The notes under the pieces were generated by a model. That model was given only the letters and a program-made list of their open reading frames with translations, was not told where the DNA came from and ran no database searches. DNA of 12,608 nucleotides from an uncultured Eubacterium sp. (GTDB lineage Bacteria > Bacillota > Clostridia > Lachnospirales > Lachnospiraceae), in assembly GCA_934358495.1 (NCBI GenBank), contig CAKRKO010000079.1, forward strand, positions 1 through 12,608, in the 5' to 3' direction. The translations under genes and the position numbers were made by a program. Shown piece by piece: positions 1 to 5,677 of this stretch (positions within the stretch are counted from its first letter, which is position 1; each line of letters opens with the position of its first letter).

Positions 1-73
1 AGTGGTCACAGAAAATTTTTCAGGTTCTTGTTGGAGTTCGTTTCTGCTTGTTCCAACTTACCCTAAACAAGAA

Positions 74-643
74 TTATGTAGTGTAACGGATGATTCTGGC
101 TGGATTTCCTACAACGACAGCATTATCTGGAACATCCTTGGTTACAACAGATCCGGCGCCAACTACCACATTATTTCCAATCGTCACGCCCGGAAGTACC
201 ACACAGTTTCCACCGAACCACACATTGTTCCCGATGTTGATTGGTTTCCCATACACATAATTATCCACTCGAGTCTTGGAATCCATCGGATGACTGACAG
301 TGTAAAGACAAGTCTGCGGTCCCATCAGGCAGTTATCTCCAATGGTGATCGGAGCTGCATCCAGCATAACACATTGGAAATTTGCAAAAAAGTTTTTACC
401 TACATGGATATGAAAACCAAAATCACAGTGGAATGGAGGTTTGATAAAGATATCATCATCACAGTCTCCAAACAGTTCTTTCAGAAGAGAGAGACGAAGA
501 TTGGTTTCATCCTCTGTTGTTGCATTGAAGCGGTCAGCAAGTCTGCGGGCATGTTTTTTCAATTCACCGATTTTTTCATCGCTGTTCCAGAATACTTCGC
601 ATGCTTCCATTTTTTCAAATTCTGTGCGTGTATCTTTTTCCAT
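74..643 (-). CDS. Maltose/galactoside O-acetyltransferase-like sugar acetyltransferase
   Basis: Left-handed beta-helix acyltransferase of the Maa/LacA/NodL group, which moves acetyl from acetyl-CoA to a sugar hydroxyl in the cytoplasm; the substrate here is unknown. The 189-residue protein matches the family length (about 180-205). An N-terminal helical Maa-type segment (about residues 1-55) precedes imperfect hexapeptide repeats such as ITIGDN, INIGNN and VTIGNN. The VSHPMD motif places the family catalytic histidine at His118. I chose the ATG at 643 because GAGGAG lies 7 bases upstream; an in-frame ATG at 658 adds five residues but would sit on that ribosome site. The gene starts 44 bp after the EamA permease gene on the same strand and is probably the last gene of the arsR-eamA unit. 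The remaining 73 bp to the window edge hold only a weak 6-bp inverted repeat (30-35/52-57). Family is certain, substrate is not. Confidence 0.9.
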   Translation of the reverse strand: MEKDTRTEFEKMEACEVFWNSDEKIGELKKHARRLADRFNATTEDETNLRLSLLKELFGDCDDDIFIKPPFHCDFGFHIHVGKNFFANFQCVMLDAAPITIGDNCLMGPQTCLYTVSHPMDSKTRVDNYVYGKPINIGNNVWFGGNCVVLPGVTIGNNVVVGAGSVVTKDVPDNAVVVGNPARIIRYTT

Positions 644-687
644 AGCAAAACTCCTCATATAATAAGCTTTTATGTGTGATCCGTCTG

Positions 688-1632
688 TTAATTTTTTTTT
701 CTGCGCTGAAAGGCCTCCAATGGAATCTGAGCTAAGATGACTGCGATAAAAATCAGAACACAGCCAAATAATTCACGACTACTCATTGTCTCATGCAGGA
801 TTACCCATCCACCGAGTACGGAAAATACGGATTCCAGGCTCATCAGCAGGGATGCAACGGTCGGATTTAATCCTTTCTGTCCGACAACTTGCAGTGTATA
901 ACCGGCTCCGGAAGAGAGGATTCCGGCATAAAGCAGGGAAATCAGTGCTGTCGGTGCGGCAAATGTTGCCAGCATGGAGGGAATATTGGCAAAGGAATGC
1001 TGCATATCAACGAAAAATGCAGGAATCAGTGAGACAATACCGGCCACCAGAAACTGTACACAGGATAATTTAATACCATCCACCAATGGTGAAAAATGAT
1101 CGACACATAAAATATGTAGGGAAAATCCAAGTGCACACAGAAGCAGGAGCAGGTCAGGCAGCTGCAGGGAAAAAGATTCCTTCATACACAGCAGATAGAG
1201 TCCGATCAGTGTAAGAACAATGCCGACCCAGATGTTCCAACCACATTTTTTTCCGAAAAATAATCCAATGATTGGTACAATCAAAATATAACAGGTAGTT
1301 AAAAAACCAGCTTTTCCGGCAGTAGAACCATAAAAAAGTGCCAATTGCTGTAAAGTACTGGCAAATCCCAGGATAATGCCACAGGAAATACCACCGAGCA
1401 GTAATGCTTTTTTCTGTTCCGGAGAAGCAATTTCACCGGAAGAATTGTTTTTTCTATTTGCAAGTAAAAGAACCGGACATAACACAGCGGCACCCAGTAA
1501 AAAACGGATGCCGTTGAATGTATATGGTCCGTATTTGCCTCCTTCGCTCTGTGCGACAAATGCGATTCCCCAGATAAAAGCCGCCAGAACAAGCAGAAAC
1601 GAGTTACGTCTTTGCAATGCTTTTGCTTTCAT
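688..1632 (-). CDS. EamA/DMT-superfamily permease
   Basis: Inner-membrane transporter of the drug/metabolite transporter superfamily. The 314 residues are almost entirely hydrophobic and give about ten membrane segments arranged as two EamA repeats (roughly residues 10-150 and 160-305), with a basic C-terminal end (QRRKKN). The first helix carries the family-typical W-G-x-x-F-V-A-Q stretch, and FNGIRFLLGA follows near residue 40. Members export or import amino acids, nucleosides or other small metabolites; sequence alone does not tell which. The ATG at 1632 follows AAAGGATA at normal spacing. It begins 25 bp after the stop of the ArsR-type regulator and precedes the acetyltransferase by 44 bp, so the three genes look like one transcript. 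Placement behind a zinc-type repressor suggests metal-responsive expression, but that is inference; it is not a known metal carrier family. Confidence 0.9.
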   Translation of the reverse strand: MKAKALQRRNSFLLVLAAFIWGIAFVAQSEGGKYGPYTFNGIRFLLGAAVLCPVLLLANRKNNSSGEIASPEQKKALLLGGISCGIILGFASTLQQLALFYGSTAGKAGFLTTCYILIVPIIGLFFGKKCGWNIWVGIVLTLIGLYLLCMKESFSLQLPDLLLLLCALGFSLHILCVDHFSPLVDGIKLSCVQFLVAGIVSLIPAFFVDMQHSFANIPSMLATFAAPTALISLLYAGILSSGAGYTLQVVGQKGLNPTVASLLMSLESVFSVLGGWVILHETMSSRELFGCVLIFIAVILAQIPLEAFQRRKKN

Positions 1633-1657
1633 AATAGTATCCTTTCATCTTTTGATG

Positions 1658-1966
1658 TTATTCACATACATGTTCCAGACCCTGAGCCATGATGGTTGCC
1701 ACATGATCATCAGCGAGCGAGTAGTAGATGGTTTTACCGTCTCGTCGAAATTTGACCAGTGCGGACTGCTTTAAAATCCGAAGTTGATGTGAAATAGCAC
1801 TCTGTGTCATGGACAGTGCATCAGCAATGTCTTGAACACATAATTCCTGTTTGGAAAGAACTGATAAAATACGTATTCTGGTCGGGTCTCCAAATACTTT
1901 GAATAAATCAGCGAGCTGATATAAAGTTTCATCATAAGTGGAATCGTCCATATTTGCTATCCCCAT
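1658..1966 (-). CDS. ArsR/SmtB-family metal-responsive repressor with alpha-5 zinc site
   Basis: Dimeric winged-helix repressor of 102 residues. The helix-turn-helix spans about residues 43-65 (CVQDIADALS then QSAISHQLRIL) and a wing follows near RRDGKTIYYS. The C-terminal helix has Asp86, His88, His99 and Glu102. That spacing (0, +2, +13, +16) is the same as the alpha-5 zinc ligands of SmtB (D104, H106, H117, E120) and CzrA. The alpha-3 As/Pb/Cd motif ELCVC is broken: Cys43 is present but the second Cys is Gln45. This predicts a Zn(II), perhaps Co(II), sensor that leaves DNA when metal binds. The ATG at 1966 lies 10 bases after GGAGG. The gene sits 162 bp downstream of the P1B ATPase gene, with its own promoter between them, and 25 bp ahead of an EamA permease. 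Likely targets are the operator pair at 4545-4586 and possibly its own promoter. Confidence 0.92.
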   Translation of the reverse strand: MGIANMDDSTYDETLYQLADLFKVFGDPTRIRILSVLSKQELCVQDIADALSMTQSAISHQLRILKQSALVKFRRDGKTIYYSLADDHVATIMAQGLEHVCE

Positions 1967-1999
1967 TGTATTGTATCCTCCAAATCGAAATTATTTTTA

Positions 2000-2014
2000 T
2001 ACAAAAAATTTGTA
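2000..2014. repeat. 6-3-6 inverted repeat upstream of arsR
   Basis: TACAAA and TTTGTA flank a 3-base spacer, 34 bp before the arsR start codon and between the leader hairpin and the ribosome binding site. It does not have the TGA-8-TCA geometry of SmtB-type sites. It may be a second small leader hairpin or an unrelated operator; an AT-rich chance match is possible. Confidence 0.35.
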
Positions 2015-2020
2015 CAGAAA

Positions 2021-2070
2021 GGAAACGTGCTGATATCAAAGTCCGATCGTGCGATATCAGCACAGTTTCC
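2021..2070 (-). promoter_or_regulatory. Long hairpin in the leader of the arsR unit
   Basis: Eleven perfect pairs (2027-2037 with 2053-2063, arms GTGCTGATATC and GATATCAGCAC) are extended by six more (2021-2026 with 2065-2070) after a single bulged A at 2064. The loop is 15 nt. It begins about 8 nt after the predicted start of the arsR transcript, so it would form the 5' end of that RNA. Read as RNA from the minus strand it is followed by TTTCT, then TTTTTT 12 bases on, so it could also end transcripts coming out of the ATPase gene. I do not recognise a known riboswitch. The dyad could equally be a DNA operator. The structure is certain, the role is not. Confidence 0.6.
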
Positions 2071-2084
2071 TACATAACACTTTT

Positions 2085-2113
2085 ATTCTAACGTAAAATG
2101 AAAGGTAAGTCAA
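2085..2113 (-). promoter_or_regulatory. Sigma-A-like promoter of arsR-eamA-acetyltransferase
   Basis: On the minus strand TTGACT (2108-2113, 5 of 6) and TAGAAT (2085-2090, 5 of 6) are separated by exactly 17 bp. Transcription would start near 2078, immediately before the long hairpin. It lies 16 bp past the ATPase stop codon, which argues that the regulator unit can be expressed independently of the ATPase gene. A minimal TGA-8-TCA pair (2099-2112) overlaps the -35, but its outer bases are poorly symmetric, so repressor binding here is only a possibility. Confidence 0.65.
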
Positions 2114-2128
2114 ATTTTAGTTAAATTG

Positions 2129-4519
2129 TTATTTTATCTTTATATATAGTGCACGGATGGAGTTTAATACACAAATCATTGCCACGCCTGTGTCTGCAAA
2201 AACAGCCATCCACATATTTGCATGTCCAGTCAAGCCAAGGATCATAACCGCAATCTTGATCACCAACGCAAATATAACGTTCTGGATGGCAATCCGGTTA
2301 GTTGCCCTGGAGATTGAGATGGACTGTGGAATGGCCTCTGTGGAAGAGGTCATAAACACGACGTCAGCAGCTTCGATGGCTGCGTCAGCACCGCTTCCCA
2401 TAGCTGCACCAACATCAGCACCGGCCAGTACCGGAGCATCGTTGATACCGTCACCGACAAACATAACAGAACCGTATTTGCTGCGGATTTTTCCAAGTTC
2501 TTCTAATTTACCTTCCGGCAATAATTTTGAATGTACTTCATCAATTCCTGTAGCTGCTGCGACAGCGTCAGCACCGGACTTGGCGTCACCGGTAAGCATA
2601 ACGGAATGCAAACCGAGTTTCTTTAACTGGCCGATAGCAGAAACTGCATCGGATTTGATGGTATCGGAAATAACCATGTAACCGGAAAATTCACCATTGA
2701 CAGCCATAAATACTTCTGCACCGTAAGAAGCAGTGGAAAGATCCGGCATTGTAATCTGATATTTGTCCATTAATTTATGATTACCACATAAAACAGTGCC
2801 ATGGCTAGTCTCAGCAACAATTCCGTGTCCTGCGATCTCGGAAAGTTTTGCAGGTTCTTCGATGCTGAGTCCTTTTCCTTTGGCTGCGGTTACAATGCTG
2901 ACAGCGATTGGATGGGTGGAATGATGTTCGCATCCGGCGCAGAGTGCCAGCAGTTCGTCTTCGGAGAGAGAACCTGTGGAAACGGTCTGCTGTAATTTGA
3001 AGTTACCTTCTGTGATGGTTCCTGTCTTATCCATAACAACGGCGCCAAGTTTGCTTAAGGATTCCATGGAAAGGCCACCTTTGAACAGGATACCTTTTTT
3101 GGAACCGGCACCGATACCGGAGAAGAATGCCAGCGGTACACTTAATACAAGGGCACATGGGCAGCTCATTACAAGGAAAGAAATTGCGGTGTAAATCCAG
3201 TAATTCCAGTTTCCGCTTACGATAGAAGGAATTATTGCAATGATAACAGCGGCAAGTACGACACACGGAGTGTATACTTTTGCAAATCTTGTGATGAAAC
3301 GGTCAAGTTTTGGTTTGCTTGCGGCCGCATTTTCCATAGATTCGAGAATACGGGAAACCATAGACTCGGATAATGGTTTTTCTACACGCATTTTTAACTG
3401 ACCGGAAGTATTAACACAGCCGGATGTAATTTCGTTACCGGCAGATACACCAACCGGAACCGGTTCACCGGTAATTGGCGAAGTATCCAGACGGCTTTCA
3501 CCTTCGATAATCACACCATCTAACGGGATTCTGTCACCCGGGCGGATTAGCAAGATATCACCGATCTTTGCATCTTCAGCCGGAATTACGTTAGTGTTGT
3601 CACCTAATACAAGATTTACAACCTCCGGACGCATATCAACGGCATCCATGATCTGACCACGGCTGCGTTCAACGGCTTTATCCTCGAAAAATTCGCCGAT
3701 ACGGTAGAAGAGCATAACGCCGACTGCCTCCGGAAAATCGCGGATCGCAAAAGCAGCAAGGGTTGCAATGCCCATCAGGAAGTTTTCATCAAATACCTGT
3801 CCGTGGGAGATGTTTTTCGCAGCTTTTACCAGAATTTCTCCACCGAGAATGATGTATGCAATAGCAAAAATAATAAAAGAAGCAAGTGTATGATCGATGG
3901 TGTGATGAAAGATAACACCGATGACAAAAAGAATCGCACCTGAAATAATGCAGGCAAGTTCTTTTTTATCATCACCATCCTCTTCGTTGGAAAGACCTTC
4001 GGCAGAAGTCTGTTTTTGTGCTTTTTCTAATTCATCACGGGCCACAACTTTTACTTCTGATTCGATGGAAGCACAGATTTTCTGAACTTCCGGTAAATAT
4101 TTGTCCGGATCAGCAGCGGAGAGGCGTAATTGTTTTGTGGTATAGGTAATTGTAGCAGCAGTGACGCCAGGGATATCGTTGATTTTATCCTCCATTTTTG
4201 CCGCACAGTGTGCACAGCCAAGGTTTTGTAAAATGTAAATTTTACTGTTTCCACTGTGGACACGTTCTAAATGAGGTATCTCTACATGATGGTGATGTTC
4301 ATGGCAGTCGTTATCGTCACAGCAATCATCATCGTCGTCATTATCACAGCATCCACAATCGCAATGATCGTCGTGGTCATGGTGGTGATGATGCTCGTGC
4401 TCTTCATCATCGTGATGGTGATGATGTTCATGATCGTCGTGATCATCGCAGCAACCACAACTACAATGATCCTCCGCATGCAAGTGTTCGAATTCTTCTT
4501 CGTTATTTAATTTATGCAT
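2129..4519 (-). CDS. cadA: Zn/Cd/Pb-exporting P1B-type ATPase (ZntA/CadA class)
   Basis: Membrane efflux pump of 796 residues that couples ATP hydrolysis to export of divalent soft metals. In order: a His/Cys/Asp-rich tail (about 12-78), one HMA domain with metal-binding Cys102-x-x-Cys105, a first membrane segment near 188, the actuator loop TGEP (350-353), the membrane CPC motif (453-455), the phosphorylated Asp497 in DKTGT, a nucleotide-domain HSTHPIA motif, and the hinge GDGINDAP (from 689). Lys755 and Asp776 in the last helices have the same 21-residue spacing as Lys693 and Asp714 of ZntA, the signature of the Zn/Cd/Pb (P1B-2) group rather than copper pumps. The ATG at 4519 follows AGGAGG by 8 bases. 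A zinc-type ArsR repressor is encoded next downstream, and a candidate operator pair covers the promoter. The choice between the names cadA and zntA is arbitrary; the class is secure. Confidence 0.96.
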   Translation of the reverse strand: MHKLNNEEEFEHLHAEDHCSCGCCDDHDDHEHHHHHDDEEHEHHHHHDHDDHCDCGCCDNDDDDDCCDDNDCHEHHHHVEIPHLERVHSGNSKIYILQNLGCAHCAAKMEDKINDIPGVTAATITYTTKQLRLSAADPDKYLPEVQKICASIESEVKVVARDELEKAQKQTSAEGLSNEEDGDDKKELACIISGAILFVIGVIFHHTIDHTLASFIIFAIAYIILGGEILVKAAKNISHGQVFDENFLMGIATLAAFAIRDFPEAVGVMLFYRIGEFFEDKAVERSRGQIMDAVDMRPEVVNLVLGDNTNVIPAEDAKIGDILLIRPGDRIPLDGVIIEGESRLDTSPITGEPVPVGVSAGNEITSGCVNTSGQLKMRVEKPLSESMVSRILESMENAAASKPKLDRFITRFAKVYTPCVVLAAVIIAIIPSIVSGNWNYWIYTAISFLVMSCPCALVLSVPLAFFSGIGAGSKKGILFKGGLSMESLSKLGAVVMDKTGTITEGNFKLQQTVSTGSLSEDELLALCAGCEHHSTHPIAVSIVTAAKGKGLSIEEPAKLSEIAGHGIVAETSHGTVLCGNHKLMDKYQITMPDLSTASYGAEVFMAVNGEFSGYMVISDTIKSDAVSAIGQLKKLGLHSVMLTGDAKSGADAVAAATGIDEVHSKLLPEGKLEELGKIRSKYGSVMFVGDGINDAPVLAGADVGAAMGSGADAAIEAADVVFMTSSTEAIPQSISISRATNRIAIQNVIFALVIKIAVMILGLTGHANMWMAVFADTGVAMICVLNSIRALYIKIK
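4286..4486 (-). repeat. His/Cys/Asp-rich repetitive metal-binding tail within the ATPase gene
   Basis: Codons 12-78 of the ATPase encode about 23 His and 11 Cys among mostly Asp and Glu. The module DHCSCGCCD (17-25) recurs as DHCDCGCCD (51-59), a 34-codon (102-bp) offset. HEHHHHH (30-36) recurs as HEHHHHH (41-47), an 11-codon offset. DNA here is a low-complexity run of CAT/GAT-type codons, which explains why several open frames also exist on the other strand. His-rich tails of this kind chelate or sense zinc in related pumps; here the mixture with CxCGCC clusters is unusual. Confidence 0.85.
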
Positions 4520-4544
4520 ATGGGAAACCTCCTGTTTGAAATTC

Positions 4545-4586
4545 TATATATGATTAAGTATTCATATGAATATTAAATCATATGAG
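4545..4586. promoter_or_regulatory. Two overlapping SmtB/ArsR-type operators
   Basis: TCATATGA occurs at 4562-4569 and 4578-4585, with a variant ATATATGA at 4546-4553, so near-identical octamers repeat every 16 bp. They form two TGA-8-TCA dyads, the core geometry of SmtB 12-2-12 sites: 4545-4570 and 4561-4586, each with 9 of 12 symmetric positions by my count. The central octamer is shared. The right-hand site straddles the -10 box of the ATPase promoter. I infer repression by the linked alpha-5 regulator. Confidence 0.7.
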
Positions 4587-4600
4587 TGTGTACTTGTCAA
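4572..4600 (-). promoter_or_regulatory. Promoter of the P1B ATPase gene
   Basis: Minus-strand TTGACA (4595-4600, perfect) and TTTAAT (4572-4577, 5 of 6) are 17 bp apart. The -10 lies between the two half-sites of the right-hand operator, so a bound repressor would block polymerase. The transcript would start near 4565, leaving a leader of about 45 nt to the ATG at 4519. Confidence 0.75.
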
Positions 4601-4706
4601 TAGTATATTTAATTCATACAAAGAAAAAATTGAAACTAAATGAATTGTGTAGTAATATATGGAAATATAAACACAATTAAACAGAATTTTTAGTCTGTTG
4701 ACAATT

Positions 4707-4740
4707 ATCGACACGATATGTGATTTCCAGTGTTTATAAT
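4707..4740 (+). promoter_or_regulatory. Putative spo0A promoter with a 0A-box-like site
   Basis: TATAAT at 4735-4740 is a perfect -10, about 39 bp before the spo0A start, but no good -35 lies 16-18 bp upstream (CACGAT at 4712-4717). Instead ATCGACA (4707-4713) overlaps the -35 position. It matches 6 of 7 bases of TTCGACA, the complement of the Spo0A box TGTCGAA. A perfect TTGACA at 4698-4703 is too far from this -10 to pair with it. A weak -35 with an overlapping 0A box is the layout of Spo0A-activated promoters, so autoregulation is plausible. A 6-8-6 inverted repeat (4680-4699) lies just upstream. Confidence 0.45.
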
Positions 4741-4778
4741 GCATATGTTCGCAAAATACGAATCATTAGGAGGTAAAT

Positions 4779-5567
4779 ATGGAAAAGCTGAATGTCGGAA
4801 TTGCAGATGATAATGAACTTATGGTTCATCTGTTGTCAGATATTGTGGCAAGAGATGACGAATTACAGGTGGTAGGAACTGCACGTAATGGTGAAGAAGC
4901 GTATGAAATGATCAGAACAAAGGAGCCAGATGTCGTTTTGTTGGATATTGTAATGCCAAAATTAGACGGCCTCGGGGTAATCGACAAAGTAAAGAAGGAT
5001 AAAACTCTGAAAAAGTCGCCTACTTTTATTATGGTCAGCGCAATTGGACAGGAACGTGTAACCGAAGATGCATTCAAGCTTGGTGCGGACTATTACATAA
5101 TGAAACCTTTCGACAAAGATGTTGTCGTAAACCGTATAAAAATGGTCCGCCGTCAGGAGACAAGAAAGACATTTCACATGCGTCGGACAAGTTCACAGGA
5201 AAACTATGAAACAGAGGTACGCCGGTCTCTGGAAAATCGTGTCACAGATATGATCCATGAAATCGGAGTGCCTGCACACATCAAAGGATACCAGTATCTG
5301 AGAGATGCGATCATCATGTCAGTTAATGACATCGAAATGCTCAATTCCATCACAAAGATCCTGTATCCAACAATCGCCAAAAAATATCAGACCACAGCCA
5401 GCAGGGTAGAGCGTGCCATTCGGCATGCGATTGAAGTCGCATGGAGCCGTGGAAAGATGGAGACGATCGACCAATTGTTTGGTTATACCATCCACAATGG
5501 AAAAGGGAAACCGACAAATTCTGAATTTATTGCACTGATCGCAGACAAGATCCGTCTGGAGAACTGA
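4779..5567 (+). CDS. spo0A: Spo0A, sporulation master response regulator
   Basis: Phosphorylation-activated transcription factor that commits clostridia and bacilli to sporulation. The 262 residues match the usual size (about 260-275). The receiver domain (about 1-120) has the acidic pair Asp10/Asp11, phospho-acceptor Asp56 in LLDIVMP, Ser87 at the switch position and Lys109 in KPF. The C-terminal DNA-binding domain (about 150-262) carries the nearly invariant Spo0A stretches IGVPAHIKGYQYLR, ILYPTIAKKY and VERAIRHAIEVAW. The ATG at 4779 follows AGGAGG by 5 bases. In many clostridia spo0A lies just downstream of spoIVB; here its upstream neighbour is the divergent metal ATPase gene, and no spoIVB is present in the window. 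A 0A-box-like site overlaps its putative promoter. The next gene, glgA, has its own promoter 110 bp or less downstream. Confidence 0.98.
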   Translation: MEKLNVGIADDNELMVHLLSDIVARDDELQVVGTARNGEEAYEMIRTKEPDVVLLDIVMPKLDGLGVIDKVKKDKTLKKSPTFIMVSAIGQERVTEDAFKLGADYYIMKPFDKDVVVNRIKMVRRQETRKTFHMRRTSSQENYETEVRRSLENRVTDMIHEIGVPAHIKGYQYLRDAIIMSVNDIEMLNSITKILYPTIAKKYQTTASRVERAIRHAIEVAWSRGKMETIDQLFGYTIHNGKGKPTNSEFIALIADKIRLEN

Positions 5568-5605
5568 CAGTGTAAAGAAGATGAACGAAAACCTGAGAAA
5601 ATCAG

Positions 5606-5634
5606 TTGGTGAGAGTCACTAAATGTGCTATAAT
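5606..5634 (+). promoter_or_regulatory. Extended -10 promoter of glgA
   Basis: TATAAT (5629-5634) is preceded by TG and one base (5626-5628), forming an extended -10. A weak TTGGTG (5606-5611) lies 17 bp upstream of the -10. Transcription would begin near 5641, leaving a leader of about 37 nt before the glgA ATG. This also shows that the longer reading frame opening at 5606 cannot be the real start, since it lies inside the promoter. Confidence 0.65.
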
Positions 5635-5677
5635 ATTTTACAAATATACAACCTACAATGAGGATTGGGGGAACAGG

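Noticed and set aside
30..57. Inverted repeat GTTGGA/TCCAAC as terminator of the acetyltransferase unit
   Set aside because: The stem is only 6 bp with a 16-base loop and no clean U-tract follows on the minus strand.
2..679. Long plus-strand open frame over the left edge
   Set aside because: It is the antisense shadow of the acetyltransferase gene, has no family-like motifs and no ribosome binding site; the minus-strand protein has clear hexapeptide repeats and the catalytic His.
2099..2112. TGA-8-TCA pair at the arsR promoter as a full SmtB-type operator
   Set aside because: Only 5 of 12 half-site positions are symmetric, compared with 9 of 12 for the sites upstream of the ATPase, so it is noted only as a possibility.
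4198..4539. Open frames in several phases opposite the ATPase N-terminus, including Met/Val- and His/Arg-rich ones
   Set aside because: They arise from repetitive CAT/GAT codons of the His/Asp-rich tail read in other frames; composition is nonsense-like and no start signals accompany them.
4680..4699. AACAGA/TCTGTT inverted repeat as a terminator or regulator site near spo0A
   Set aside because: Short 6-bp arms in AT-rich DNA, no U-tract and no known protein matching this motif; chance is likely.
5606..5677. Upstream start for GlgA giving 24 extra residues
   Set aside because: The extension lies over the extended -10 promoter, lacks homology to GlgA N-termini and has no ribosome site; the ATG at 5678 has one.
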